Shown here one piece after another: positions 10,181 through 19,028 of a stretch of 64,000 bases of DNA. Every line of letters starts with the position of its first letter. Within the stretch, counting starts at the first letter, position 1. The position numbers and the translations under genes were made by a program. Origin of the DNA: an uncultured Nocardioides sp. (GTDB lineage Bacteria > Actinomycetota > Actinomycetes > Propionibacteriales > Nocardioidaceae); assembly GCF_947488515.1 (NCBI RefSeq), contig NZ_CANKZF010000001.1:868001-932000 (forward strand), written 5' to 3'. Below the pieces are notes generated by a model. The model ran no database searches and was not told the DNA's origin. It saw only the letters and a program-made list of their open reading frames with translations.

Positions 10181-10735
10181 CTAGTTCATGTCGGGATCGA
10201 CGGGGCGGTTCACGTGCCAGGCGAGCATGCCGGGCTGTCGGCGCATCACGTCGCGCCACAGGCCGCCCGGGTCGTCGCGGAACGCGTCGGCGGCCTCGCT
10301 GGTGACGACGTACCAGCTGCCCTCCTCGACCTCGCCGTCGAGCTGGCCCGCGCCCCAGCCGGCATAGCCGGCGAAGACGCGCATCGCGCGGAGCGTGCCG
10401 TCGACGAGCTCGGTCGGGGTGTCGAGGTCGACCATGCCCAGCAGCCCGGCGACCGGTCGCCACCCGACGGGCGGGTCGCCGGGGTCGCGCAGCGCGCCGA
10501 CGGCGAGGGCGCCGTCCGTCCCGACCGGTCCCCCGCGGAACAGCACCTCCGGCTCCGCGACCACGTCGCGCCACGGCTCGAGGACGGCGGCGACCAGGAT
10601 CTGGGAGGGGCGGTTGAGGACGACGCCGAGGGCGCCCTCCTCCGTGACGTCGAGCAGCAGCACGACCGTGTCGGCGAAGTTGGGGTCCTGCAGCGCCGGC
10701 GTCGCCACCAGCAACATCCCCGAAGCGAGCTGCAT
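10181..10735 (-). CDS. YqgE/AlgH family protein
   Basis: 184-residue YqgE/AlgH protein. Hallmarks: GMLLVATPALQDPNFADTVVLL near the N-terminus, GALGVVLNRPS, LFRGGPV, VFAGYAGWGAGQLDGEVEEGSWYV, and the C-terminal GMLAWH. ATG 10735 begins directly at the family consensus. The biochemical role of the family is not settled; some members are linked to regulation of cell-surface products. It lies 23 bp upstream of the DUF3039 gene and is divergent from the TetR gene at 10819, with an 83-bp spacer. Confidence 0.94.
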   Translation of the reverse strand: MQLASGMLLVATPALQDPNFADTVVLLLDVTEEGALGVVLNRPSQILVAAVLEPWRDVVAEPEVLFRGGPVGTDGALAVGALRDPGDPPVGWRPVAGLLGMVDLDTPTELVDGTLRAMRVFAGYAGWGAGQLDGEVEEGSWYVVTSEAADAFRDDPGGLWRDVMRRQPGMLAWHVNRPVDPDMN

Positions 10736-10818
10736 GGATCCACTATGGCCGACCCCGCGGCGGCGCACACCACCCGCGCGAGCCCGGCGCGACGCCGCGG
10801 TCACCTAGGCTGCGATCC

Positions 10819-11463
10819 ATGGAGACCCGGCGGCAGCGCTACTCCGAGGCGACCAAGCAGTCGCTCGTCGAGGTCGCCGAGCGCCTCTTCACCGCGCACG
10901 GCTACGCCGCCACGTCGCTGGACGCCATCGTCGCGGGCGCCGACGTCACCAAGGGCGCGCTCTACCACCACTTCAGCGGCAAGCAGGCGATCTTCGAGGC
11001 GGCCTTCGAGCGGGTGCAGTCCCGGGCGACGACGGGGATCGCCGAGGCCGCTGCGGGGGACCCGGACCCGTGGGACAAGGCGCAGGCCGGGATGCGGGCC
11101 TTCCTCGAGGCGGTCCAGGAGCCGGCCTACCGCCAGGTCGTCGTCTCCGACGGCCCCTCGGTGCTCGGCCACGACCGCTACCGCGAGCAGGAGGAGCGCT
11201 CGACGTACGCGCTCGTCGACGAGATCGTGCGCTCGGTGCTGACCGCCGAGGGGCGCGACCTCGACGACGCGATGCTCGACACCTTCACCCGCATCTTCTT
11301 CGGCGCCATGTCGGCCGCGGGAGGCTCGGTGGCCGTCAGCGACGACCCTGCCGCCGCGGCCCTGCGGGTCGAGACGGCGATCGGCGTCATCCTGGCCGGG
11401 CTCCAGCGCCTCCTCGACGAAGGCGCCGGAGCGCTGGCGCCGGGGACTACTTCGCGAAGGTGA
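10819..11463 (+). CDS. TetR-family transcriptional regulator
   Basis: 214-residue TetR regulator. The N-terminal HTH is textbook (SLVEVAERLFTAHGYAATSL, then ADVTKGALYHHFSGKQAIFEAAFE, about residues 12-59); the rest is the helical ligand and dimer domain. ATG 10819. It is divergent from yqgE and convergent with the DUF3048 lipoprotein gene, overlapping its end by 17 nt (11447-11463). No dedicated target is adjacent, so the regulated function is unknown. Confidence 0.93.
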   Translation: METRRQRYSEATKQSLVEVAERLFTAHGYAATSLDAIVAGADVTKGALYHHFSGKQAIFEAAFERVQSRATTGIAEAAAGDPDPWDKAQAGMRAFLEAVQEPAYRQVVVSDGPSVLGHDRYREQEERSTYALVDEIVRSVLTAEGRDLDDAMLDTFTRIFFGAMSAAGGSVAVSDDPAAAALRVETAIGVILAGLQRLLDEGAGALAPGTTSRR

Positions 11464-12472
11464 CGTTGCCGTTGACAGCCGGGACCAGCTCGACCCACAC
11501 GTGACCGGCGGGCACGGTGAGGTCACCGCCCTTGGTGGAGAGCTCGATCGCGCCGGTCAGGCCGTCCTTGGTCCACGTGCCCTTCACGACACGGCCGCCG
11601 TGGAAGAGCAGCGCAGCGCCCTTGCCCTCGAACTTGGTCTCCGGGACCGGGTAGCCGGCCGGGTCGCGGTAGCCCGCGTCGCCGACGCGGACCCGCAGCA
11701 CGAGCACGGAGTCGGCGGGGAACTGGTCGCCCTCAGCGGCGTACGAGTCGGTGTTGACGTAGCCACCCTGCTGGAACTGCCAGCTGGTGGAGTGGGCACC
11801 GAAGTCGGCGGTGAGCGTGCTGGCCTTCGCGCCCTTCGGCAGGTCCGCCTCGTCGCCCCACGGGAGGTAGGGGGGCGGCTCCTCCTCGGCCTTGAGGCGC
11901 TTGGAGATGTCGCCGAGCTTGGCGAAGAGGTTGTACGGCGCCGAGCGCGACGTCTCGCGGTAGACGCCGGCCGCACCCTCGGTGATCCACGGGATGCCGG
12001 CGCCGTTGATCCGGTTGATCGTGACCGGGGCCGCCCCGCTGGTCACGACGGTCGCGCCCGGCGGAACGATCCCGATGTCGCTGGCGCGCATCGAGCGGAC
12101 CGGGCCGATGGCGGCGGGCACCTTGGAGTAGTAGAACGCCGCGAGGCGCGTGTAGCCGCCCTCGACGAGCTCCTCGACGACGAGGTCGGCCGAGCCGAGA
12201 CCCACCTGCGGGGCACTGGAGGACGTGTTGTCGACCTTGGTGACGACGACGGGGTGCCGGGGCGCGTCACCCTTGCGCTCGAGACCGGTCAGGGGCCAGT
12301 ACGTCGGCTCCGGCGGCGCCTCGGACGTCTCCGAGCTGGTCGGCTCGGACGACGCGGAGGCGCTCGGGGCGGGGTCGTCGTCCCCGCCGCTGCAGCCGGC
12401 GAGGAGGAGCGTGGCCGCCGCGAGGGTGGCGACGATCGCACGGGGCGACGAGAGGTGGCGACGGTGACGCAC
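11447..12472 (-). CDS. DUF3048 (YerB-like) lipoprotein
   Basis: 341 residues: basic start, hydrophobic stretch and lipobox LLLAGC (Cys27), then a Ser/Glu-rich linker and a two-part DUF3048 fold typical of the YerB family (HPVVVTKVDN, GLGSADLVVEELVEGGYTRLAAFYY, IGPVRSMRASDI; then the C-terminal part with LLFHGGRVVKGTW). Members are surface lipoproteins of unknown function with beta-rich domains. GTG 12472 has GGAG 6-7 nt upstream; an earlier ATG in frame would run through the upstream hairpin. The gene lies behind a terminator-like hairpin, so it is probably a separate transcript from NlpC/P60. Confidence 0.9.
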   Translation of the reverse strand: MRHRRHLSSPRAIVATLAAATLLLAGCSGGDDDPAPSASASSEPTSSETSEAPPEPTYWPLTGLERKGDAPRHPVVVTKVDNTSSSAPQVGLGSADLVVEELVEGGYTRLAAFYYSKVPAAIGPVRSMRASDIGIVPPGATVVTSGAAPVTINRINGAGIPWITEGAAGVYRETSRSAPYNLFAKLGDISKRLKAEEEPPPYLPWGDEADLPKGAKASTLTADFGAHSTSWQFQQGGYVNTDSYAAEGDQFPADSVLVLRVRVGDAGYRDPAGYPVPETKFEGKGAALLFHGGRVVKGTWTKDGLTGAIELSTKGGDLTVPAGHVWVELVPAVNGNVTFAK

Positions 12473-12540
12473 GGGGAGCTCCGATCGAGCGGGGGTGTCG
12501 AGCCGGGGGGCTCGGGTCTGGCGGTTCTGGAAAGTCTGGA

Positions 12541-12572
12541 GGCGCGCCCTCCCCGATCGGGGAAGGCGCGCC
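12541..12572 (-). terminator. Long GC hairpin after the NlpC/P60 gene
   Basis: GGCGCGCC and GGCGCGCC pair as outer arms, with TCCCC/GGGGA inside and a GATC loop; the only break is one C-A mismatch. It lies 61 nt downstream of the NlpC/P60 stop and before the DUF3048 gene on the same strand. No T-run follows, so it may be a rho-independent-like end or an mRNA stabiliser. Confidence 0.7.
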
Positions 12573-12633
12573 ACAGGGTAGATCAGCAGGAAGTACCTAC
12601 CAATCCGGGCCTGTCACCCGGAGGCAGCGCCGA

Positions 12634-13194
12634 TCAGGCGCGGCGGACGGTCCCGGCGAACCAGGCGGACGTCCACGGGACGGCGACGCGTACGCGCTGT
12701 CCCGAGCCCGGGGAGTGCACCATCACGGCGTGCCCGTGCGACCAGCGCAGGAAGATCGCGGCGTGGTAGACCCCGCCGCTGCCGTAGAAGAACATCAGGT
12801 CGCCGGAGCGCATGTCCTTCTTTGCGATGCGGCGAGCCTGTCCCGCCTGGGCGCTCGACGTGCGCGGCAGCGCGAGGCCGGCGCGGCTGTAGCTGTACTT
12901 CACCAGGCCCGAGCAGTCGAAGCGGTCCGGGCCGGCGGCGCCGTACGCGTAGGCGTCGCCGCGCTGGCGCATGGCGATGTCGCGTGCGGTGAGCACGCGG
13001 TTGGCCACCCGACGCTTGGCGCTGACGGGCGCCGTCCTCTGCGTCTTCTTCGCGGTGGTCGTGGTGGAGGCGTTCTCGGACGTGCTGCCGCCGGTGGCGG
13101 CGGTTGCGGGCATGGCACTCATCGTCGATGCGGTGATGCCGAGCCCGGCGAGTGCGAGCGCGAGGGCTCGCCCCTTACGAGGGGTCGCAGGCAT
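12634..13194 (-). CDS. NlpC/P60 peptidoglycan endopeptidase, secreted
   Basis: 186 residues: an N-terminal signal peptide (ALALALAGLGITASTM, cleavage near ATA, residue 33), a Ser/Thr/Lys linker, then the NlpC/P60 domain. Catalytic residues are visible: Cys94 in DRFDCSGLV, His144 in GVYHAAIF and His160 in VMVHSP. It cleaves peptide stems in cell-wall peptidoglycan. Its 5' leader is a c-di-AMP (ydaO-type) riboswitch ending next to the ribosome site, so expression should fall or rise with c-di-AMP, a signal tied to wall and turgor control. Followed by a strong hairpin. Confidence 0.95.
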   Translation of the reverse strand: MPATPRKGRALALALAGLGITASTMSAMPATAATGGSTSENASTTTTAKKTQRTAPVSAKRRVANRVLTARDIAMRQRGDAYAYGAAGPDRFDCSGLVKYSYSRAGLALPRTSSAQAGQARRIAKKDMRSGDLMFFYGSGGVYHAAIFLRWSHGHAVMVHSPGSGQRVRVAVPWTSAWFAGTVRRA

Positions 13195-13207
13195 GGATGT
13201 TCCTTTC

Positions 13208-13395
13208 CCACGCCTGTGAGGTGAGCTGTCGGGCTAGGGCTGGAAAGTGCCCTGCCACCGTGCTCCCGTGGTGCTGCTGGGAGGCTGGCGGCTTCGCCCC
13301 GAGCCGGTCGATGACCGGCGGTGGAACCTGTGGGTCCCCCACTCCTGCCCCGGTGTGTCTCGGGGGTCGTCCCGGCCGGGCAGGACTCGGCGTAG
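13208..13395 (-). ncRNA. c-di-AMP (ydaO/yuaA) riboswitch
   Basis: The leader of the NlpC/P60 gene carries the conserved pieces of the ydaO class in order: GGGGCAGGAG and GGGGGACCCA in the 5' half, GGGGCGAAGCCGCC in the centre, and GACAGCTCACCTCACAGGCG at the 3' end. The closing helix P1 can be read directly: CTACGCC at the 5' end pairs with GGCGTGG at the 3' end. The 3' P1 strand ends only 2-3 nt before the AAGGA ribosome site, so ligand-stabilised P1 could block translation. In actinobacteria this class commonly precedes wall-hydrolase genes. Confidence 0.92.
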
Positions 13396-13454
13396 TCCGG
13401 GACGGTTGGGTCTCTCGACCGCCATCCAAGGTGACAGACGACCCCAAGGGACGC

Positions 13455-13491
13455 AAAACCGGCCACGTCCCCGAGCGTGGGGCGTGGCCGG
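13455..13491 (-). terminator. Intrinsic terminator after the FabG-like gene
   Basis: On the minus strand CCGGCCACG pairs with CGTGGCCGG, with an inner CCCC/GGGG stem, and the hairpin is followed by TTTT. It starts 20 nt after the stop codon of the reductase gene and separates that gene from the riboswitch leader. Confidence 0.85.
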
Positions 13492-13510
13492 GATCACGCC
13501 CGGAGCGCGC

Positions 13511-14278
13511 TCAGCCGAGCTTGCGGCCCCCGTCGACGTACAGCGTCTGACCGGTGATGAACGACGCCTCGTCGCTGCACAGGAACGCGGCCGCGGCCGC
13601 GATGTCCTCGGGCTGTCCGACGCGCCGCACCGGTGTCGCCTCGGCGTTGAGTCGCTGCAGCTCCTCGGGCTCCATCTTGAGGCGGCGCGCGGTGGCGTCG
13701 GTCATCTCGGTGGCGATGAACCCCGGCGCGATGGCGTTGGCGGTGACGCCGAAGGGGCCGAGCTCGATGCCGAGCGTGCGGGTGAGGCCCTGGATGCCCA
13801 TCTTGGCCGCCGAGTAGTTGGCCTGGCCGCGGTTGCCGAGCGCGGAGACGCTCGACAGGTTGAGGATCTTGCCGTACTTCTGCTCCACGAACCGGGACTG
13901 AGCGGCCTTGGTCATGTTGAAGACGCCCTTGAGGTGGACGTTCATCACCAGGTCCCAGTCCTCCTCGGTCATCTTGAAGAGCAGGTTGTCGCGCGTGATG
14001 CCGGCGTTGTTGACCAGCACGTGGATCCCGCCGAGCTCGTCGACCACCCGCTGCACGGAGGCCTCGGCGGCGGCCGCGTCGACGACGTCGCAGCCGATGC
14101 CCACAGCGCGCGCACCGTCGGCGAGCTCGAGCCGGCCGGCAGCCTCCTGGGCGGCGGCCTCGTCGAGGTCGAGGACCGCGATCGAGGCCCCCTCGCTCGC
14201 GAGGCGCTGCGCGATCCCGAAGCCGATGCCTCGCGCTGCTCCGGTGATGACGGCGACACGGCGGTCGTAGCGACCCAT
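13511..14278 (-). CDS. fabG: SDR-family 3-oxoacyl reductase (FabG-like)
   Basis: 255-residue short-chain dehydrogenase. Nucleotide site TGAARGIG (12-19), NNAG (90-93), catalytic Ser142, Tyr155 and Lys159 (YSAAK), and the FabG-type loop TRDNLLFKMTEEDWD. Asp37 at the end of the second strand (VLDLDE) favours NAD(H) over NADP(H), unlike many true FabG enzymes. It may thus be a 3-hydroxyacyl dehydrogenase or an acetoacetyl reductase rather than the fatty-acid-synthesis enzyme. ATG 14278. It is monocistronic: terminator downstream, divergent PAP2 gene upstream. Confidence 0.9.
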   Translation of the reverse strand: MGRYDRRVAVITGAARGIGFGIAQRLASEGASIAVLDLDEAAAQEAAGRLELADGARAVGIGCDVVDAAAAEASVQRVVDELGGIHVLVNNAGITRDNLLFKMTEEDWDLVMNVHLKGVFNMTKAAQSRFVEQKYGKILNLSSVSALGNRGQANYSAAKMGIQGLTRTLGIELGPFGVTANAIAPGFIATEMTDATARRLKMEPEELQRLNAEATPVRRVGQPEDIAAAAAFLCSDEASFITGQTLYVDGGRKLG

Positions 14279-14371
14279 GAGGACTCCTGGAGGTCGAGGT
14301 GAGATGTCCGGCCGAGGTTACCGCTCGCGCTGGTCCGGTCCACCGCGGCCGGGGGTCGCTACCGTGGACCC

Positions 14372-15436
14372 ATGGGTCGGGGGGAATTCCGCGCGGCGGC
14401 CGTGGTCGCGGCCGTGATGGCCGGACTGGCAGCGCTGGTCGCGTGGACCCACCATCTCCCCTTGCGCGATCCCGACGGGGCGTCCCTGCCGACCTGGTTC
14501 CGGCTGCCGGTGATCGTCGCCTCGGCGATCGCGCTCGACATCGCCGCGCGGTGGGTGCTGCTCGTCCGGCGCGGCGGAACGGCCGCACGCGTCGCCCTCC
14601 GGACGGTGCTCGTCGAGCGCTGGAACCGCGACCAGATCCTCTTCACGGCGAGCGGGCTCGTCACGTGGTACGTCGCCTACGTCGCGTTCCGCAACCTCAA
14701 GAGCTACGTCCCGTTCGTCACCGATCGGCTGGCCGACTCCCAGCTCGCCCGGATCGACCGCGTGCTGTGGCTCGGCCACGACCCGGCGGTCGTCCTCCAC
14801 CACACCCTGGGGACGTCGTGGGCCAACTGGGTGATGGCGGGGGTCTACCTCGTGTGGATCGGACTGGTGCCGGCCAGCCTGGCGATCGCCCTGGTGTGGA
14901 CGCGCCGGTCGCCCGCCGGTGCGTGGTACGTCACGGCGATCTCACTGGACTGGTGCCTGGGCGCAGCCCTCTACTTCACCGTGCCGTCCCTCGGACCCGT
15001 CTACTCCTCGCCCGAGTGGTTCGCCTCGCTGCCGCGCACCCCCAACACCTCGGTCAGCGAGATGCTGCTCGCCGACCGCATCAAGGTGTTGGCGGGGCCC
15101 TGGGACACCGGCGCGGTGCAGACGATCGCGGCGTTCGCGTCCCTGCACGTCGCCGTGATGGTCACCATCTGCCTCATGGCGGAACAGATGAGGCTGCCCG
15201 TCGCGATCCGGGTCCCGGCGTGGGTGTTCCTCGCGCTCACCTGCGTGGCGACGGTCTACCTGGGGTGGCACTTCTTCGTGGACGTGCTCGCCGGCTTCCT
15301 CGTCGGCGCCGCTGCCTTCGTCCTGGCGGCCAAGGCCACCGGCAACCCGCTGCGCCGTCGCGATGAACCCTGGGCGTTCCGCTCCGCGACCGACGTGTCG
15401 CACGAGGTCGAGGCCCTCCCCGGCCGACGCGGCTGA
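14372..15436 (+). CDS. PAP2-family membrane phosphatase
   Basis: 354-residue integral membrane protein with at least six hydrophobic segments. The C-terminal part carries the later two motifs of lipid phosphatases: ASLHVAVMV (His of the second motif) and YLGWHFFVDVLAG (catalytic His and Asp of the third). The first motif (KxxxxxxRP) is not obvious, and the family in actinobacteria is often annotated as inositol phosphorylceramide synthase-like or PAP2. It probably acts on a lipid phosphate or phosphodiester at the membrane's outer side. ATG 14372 is downstream of a divergent fabG start. Confidence 0.86.
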   Translation: MGRGEFRAAAVVAAVMAGLAALVAWTHHLPLRDPDGASLPTWFRLPVIVASAIALDIAARWVLLVRRGGTAARVALRTVLVERWNRDQILFTASGLVTWYVAYVAFRNLKSYVPFVTDRLADSQLARIDRVLWLGHDPAVVLHHTLGTSWANWVMAGVYLVWIGLVPASLAIALVWTRRSPAGAWYVTAISLDWCLGAALYFTVPSLGPVYSSPEWFASLPRTPNTSVSEMLLADRIKVLAGPWDTGAVQTIAAFASLHVAVMVTICLMAEQMRLPVAIRVPAWVFLALTCVATVYLGWHFFVDVLAGFLVGAAAFVLAAKATGNPLRRRDEPWAFRSATDVSHEVEALPGRRG

Positions 15437-15446
15437 GCCACCGTCC

Positions 15447-15863
15447 TCACCCGTCGATGAGCGCCATCCTCAGGCGATCGGCGTACGCCGCCGCCTCGCC
15501 GTCGCCGTACTTCGTGCGCGGCCAGAAGAAGCCGCGCAGCCCGTCTCCCTTGGTGCGCGGCACCACGTGGAGGTGGAGGTGCGGGACGGACTGGCTGACC
15601 GTGTTGTTGATCGCCACGAACGACCCCTGCGCGCCGAGGGCGTCCTTGACCGCCGTCGCGAGCCGCTGGGCCGCCGCGAGGAACCCGTCGCGCTGCCCTG
15701 CTGGCAGGTCCGGGAGGGTCTCGAGGTGGGTGCGCGGCACGAGCAGGACGTGCCCCTTGAAGACCGGCCGGGTGTCGAGGAACGCCACCAGGTCGTCGGT
15801 CTCCAGCACGAGGTGACCGGGCACCTCGCCCGAGATGATCTGGCAGAACACGCATCCGTCCAC
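15447..15863 (-). CDS. HIT-family nucleotide hydrolase/transferase
   Basis: 138-residue HIT protein with the histidine triad HLHLHVV near residue 97. N-terminal CVFCQIISGEVPGHLVLETDDLVAFLDTRPVFKGHVLLVPRTH is the Hint/AP4A-hydrolase-like pattern with a Cys pair. These proteins split nucleoside phosphoramidates or dinucleotides to nucleoside monophosphates. GTG 15863 is the only start that keeps the conserved DGCVFC; nothing in frame upstream is convincing. It is convergent with the PAP2 gene, the stops being about 10 bp apart. Confidence 0.94.
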   Translation of the reverse strand: MDGCVFCQIISGEVPGHLVLETDDLVAFLDTRPVFKGHVLLVPRTHLETLPDLPAGQRDGFLAAAQRLATAVKDALGAQGSFVAINNTVSQSVPHLHLHVVPRTKGDGLRGFFWPRTKYGDGEAAAYADRLRMALIDG

Positions 15864-15986
15864 GTCACGGATGGTGCCACGGGACCCGACCTCGGGTGGG
15901 GTGCGAGACGCGCCGCCCCGTTGTCGGCTGCGGTCACTTGCCCCGTTCCGCCCACGTCCGCGCTGCAGGGATGTGAGGCTGGCGCC

Positions 15987-16697
<711 letters not shown>

Positions 16698-16733
16698 CGA
16701 CGCCCTGATCCGGGCCGGCGATAACGTCAGGCC

Positions 16734-17249
16734 ATGATCCTGCCGGCCGTGCGCGACCCGCGCCTGGTCACCGTCAGGCGGGGCGGCACGCTGTGCGACG
16801 AGGACCACCACCGGCTCGCCCTGTGGGCCGCGGAGTGCGCCGAGCACGTGCTCCCGGTCTTCGAGGCCGCCCGGCCCGACGACCGCCGGCCGCACGCGGC
16901 GGTCGTCGCCGCACGCGCCTGGGCGCACGGCGAGCTGCCGATGATGCAGACCCGCGCGCTCGGCGGGCACGCCATGGGTGCAGCTCGCGACCTGAGGGGT
17001 GCACCGCGCTTCGCGGCGTACGCCGCCGGGCAGGCCGCGGTGGTCGCCCACGTCGCGGAGCACGACCTGGGGGCAGCGGCGTACGCCATCAAGGCGGCCG
17101 TCGCGGCCGCCCCGGCGGGTCACGAGGAGGAGGCGCGTCGCGACGAGTGCCGGTGGCAGCGCGACCGGCTGCCCGACGAGGTGCGCGACGTGGTGCTGGA
17201 GGACCAGCGCCGCCGCAACGCGATCTGCTGGGACGTCTTCGACATCTAG
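16734..17249 (+). CDS. Imm5-like putative immunity protein
   Basis: 171-residue cytosolic, Ala/His/Arg-rich helical protein. The layout HRLALWAAECAEHVLPVFEAARPDDRRPHAAVVAARAWAHGEL, then two alanine-rich helices with AAGQAAVVAHVAEHDLGAAAYAIKAA, then ECRWQRDRLPDEVRD matches a family annotated as putative immunity protein (Imm5-like). No toxin gene is next to it, so it is either an orphan immunity gene or a stand-alone member with another role. ATG 16734 follows a short 36-bp gap after the nuclease gene. Confidence 0.65.
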   Translation: MILPAVRDPRLVTVRRGGTLCDEDHHRLALWAAECAEHVLPVFEAARPDDRRPHAAVVAARAWAHGELPMMQTRALGGHAMGAARDLRGAPRFAAYAAGQAAVVAHVAEHDLGAAAYAIKAAVAAAPAGHEEEARRDECRWQRDRLPDEVRDVVLEDQRRRNAICWDVFDI

Positions 17250-17396
17250 GTGTCGCACCGCATGAGGTTGTTGCCCCGGAACATCGGATCTGCCGATGAG
17301 CGTAAGGAGGGCTGCTCGGCCGGGCCCTTCAACCGGTGACGCGACGGTCGACGTCGCGGCGTGAGCGGTTCACGAGGCGAGGCCGTTGCGGCGTCC

Positions 17397-18149
17397 TCAA
17401 GGAATGAGCCTCGCCGATCGCGCGTGGTCGATCACGGCGTCCTGGGCCAGCTCGCGGTGCACGATCTCCGCGGCGACGTCGCTGAGCTTGCGACCGTGAT
17501 CGCGCGCGTAGCGGCGCAGGACGGCGAACGCGGCATCCATCTCGAGGTTGCCGCCGTGGGCGATCACGCCCTTGGCCTGCTCCACGACGATCCGGCTGGT
17601 CAGTGCGTGCTGCAGCTGTGCGTTCACGAGGGCACGGTCGTTGGCGGAGCGCTCATTGACGATGGCCACGCTGGCCACGTGCACGAGCGCCTGTGCCAGG
17701 GCCATGTCGTCGTCGTCCAACGCCCCGACCTCTTCACCGAAGAGACCGAGCGTGCCGAGGACGGTGTCCCGCAGCCGCATCGGCAGCGCATGGACGGACT
17801 TGAAGCCCGCGGCCCGTGCCGCTGCGCAGAACTGCGGCCACCGCTCCTCCTGCTCGTCGAGGTCTGACACCACGACCGGCTCACCGTCGTGGTAGCAGTC
17901 GAGGCAGGGACCTTCGTCCTGCTGGAGCTGGAACATCTCGAGGTGCTGGGTGCGTTCGGAGGAGGAGGCGGCCAGGTGCAGGGCGCCACGCCAGTCAGCC
18001 AGCAGCAGGCCGGCCGAGTCCACGTCCAGCAGACGGGCGGCGTGCGAGGTGAGCTGCACCAGCATGTCCACCACGTCGTAGTCGTCGACCAGCTCGTTCG
18101 ACAGGTCCACGAAGGCCCTGATCACCTCGTGCTCGCGGTCGTCATTCAT
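17397..18149 (-). CDS. GAF-ANTAR regulator (1)
   Basis: 250 residues. GAF sensor domain at about residues 20-165 (DEGPCLDCYHDGEPVVVSDL, RWPQFCAAARAAGFKSVHALPMRL) and a C-terminal ANTAR domain at about 180-235 (LVNAQLQHALTSRIVVEQAKGVIA, then FAVLRRYARDHGRKLSDVAAEIV). ANTAR domains bind paired RNA hairpins and prevent transcription termination. It starts with ATG 18149, overlapping the stop of the second GAF-ANTAR gene by 4 nt, so the pair is one operon. A 147-bp gap separates it from the Imm5-like gene on the left (convergent). Confidence 0.93.
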   Translation of the reverse strand: MNDDREHEVIRAFVDLSNELVDDYDVVDMLVQLTSHAARLLDVDSAGLLLADWRGALHLAASSSERTQHLEMFQLQQDEGPCLDCYHDGEPVVVSDLDEQEERWPQFCAAARAAGFKSVHALPMRLRDTVLGTLGLFGEEVGALDDDDMALAQALVHVASVAIVNERSANDRALVNAQLQHALTSRIVVEQAKGVIAHGGNLEMDAAFAVLRRYARDHGRKLSDVAAEIVHRELAQDAVIDHARSARLIP

Positions 18150-18928
18150 GACCCGCTTCTCCCGTCTTCGCTGCCACCGCCGTCGTCCGGGCGGTCTCGA
18201 TCGAGCATCAACCGCCGCTCGATGATGGCTCTCGCCACCTGGCTCGCGGTCTGGTCGGTGGCGATGGCATGAGCTCGCAGCCGCACCAATGCCTCCGCTG
18301 CGTCGACATCCAGGGCGGAGATGAGCACTCCGGTCGCCTGATGGACCTCCACCCGGTCCATCTCCGGCGGCAGGGTGCCTGTCTCTTCGGCGGTTCGCGA
18401 CGATGTCTCGTCCTGCTCGTCGTCGCTCACCTCGCTGATCAGGTCGAGCAGCGGCGCCGCTGCCAGCTCAGCAGCCAGCAGCGCCCCCGCGAGCGCGTTC
18501 CCGCCCAACGGGCCGGGACGTGCGCGGAACAGGTCGAGGGCACCCACGCACACCGACGTGAGCATGATCGGCACGGCGAACACCCCCCGAATCCCCTCAC
18601 CGAGGACAGCGCCGCGAAAGGCCGGCCACCGCTGTTCGGTCGGCGAGTCGAGGTCGGGAACCAGCACCGACTCTCGACTGGCGACGGCCTCGAGGCACGG
18701 CCCCTCGCCGTAGGTGAACTGGTACTCGTCCAAGCGACGGCTGGACAGGCTGCTCGACCCGAAGGTCCCCGTCGATACGCCGTCCAGGACGACTGACACC
18801 GCAGCGCCGTCCACACCGAACAGACCGACACAGGTCGTGCACAGCGCGTCGGCCAACGAGAGTCCGGACGGACTGCCCGACATGACAGCGTTGAGCTCCG
18901 ACCTCATGGCGTCCAACGAGACGGTCAT
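18146..18928 (-). CDS. GAF-ANTAR regulator (2)
   Basis: 260 residues. GAF domain at about residues 25-165 (TYGEGPCLEAVASRESVLVPDLD, RWPAFRGAVLGEGIRGVFAVPI) and a C-terminal ANTAR-type domain (VEVHQATGVLISALDVDAAEALVRLRAHAIATDQTASQVARAII). Between them is an acidic, Glu/Thr-rich linker. ATG 18928. The downstream GAF-ANTAR gene overlaps its stop by 4 nt. The Asp/Ser-rich tail after the ANTAR domain has no known role. No ligand can be named. Confidence 0.92.
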   Translation of the reverse strand: MTVSLDAMRSELNAVMSGSPSGLSLADALCTTCVGLFGVDGAAVSVVLDGVSTGTFGSSSLSSRRLDEYQFTYGEGPCLEAVASRESVLVPDLDSPTEQRWPAFRGAVLGEGIRGVFAVPIMLTSVCVGALDLFRARPGPLGGNALAGALLAAELAAAPLLDLISEVSDDEQDETSSRTAEETGTLPPEMDRVEVHQATGVLISALDVDAAEALVRLRAHAIATDQTASQVARAIIERRLMLDRDRPDDGGGSEDGRSGS

Positions 18929-19028
18929 CAGGACTCCTCTCGTCTGCCTGATCCTGCGCAGACACCACGTGTGCCGGCCCTGCTGGCCAGCCTAGACCTC
19001 CCCGTACCCCATTGAACGTGCTCTGACC

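Noticed and set aside
17250..17396. Hairpin CATCGG/CCGATG downstream of the Imm5-like gene as a terminator
   Set aside because: Stem is only 6 bp and lacks a T-run; not supported enough to list.
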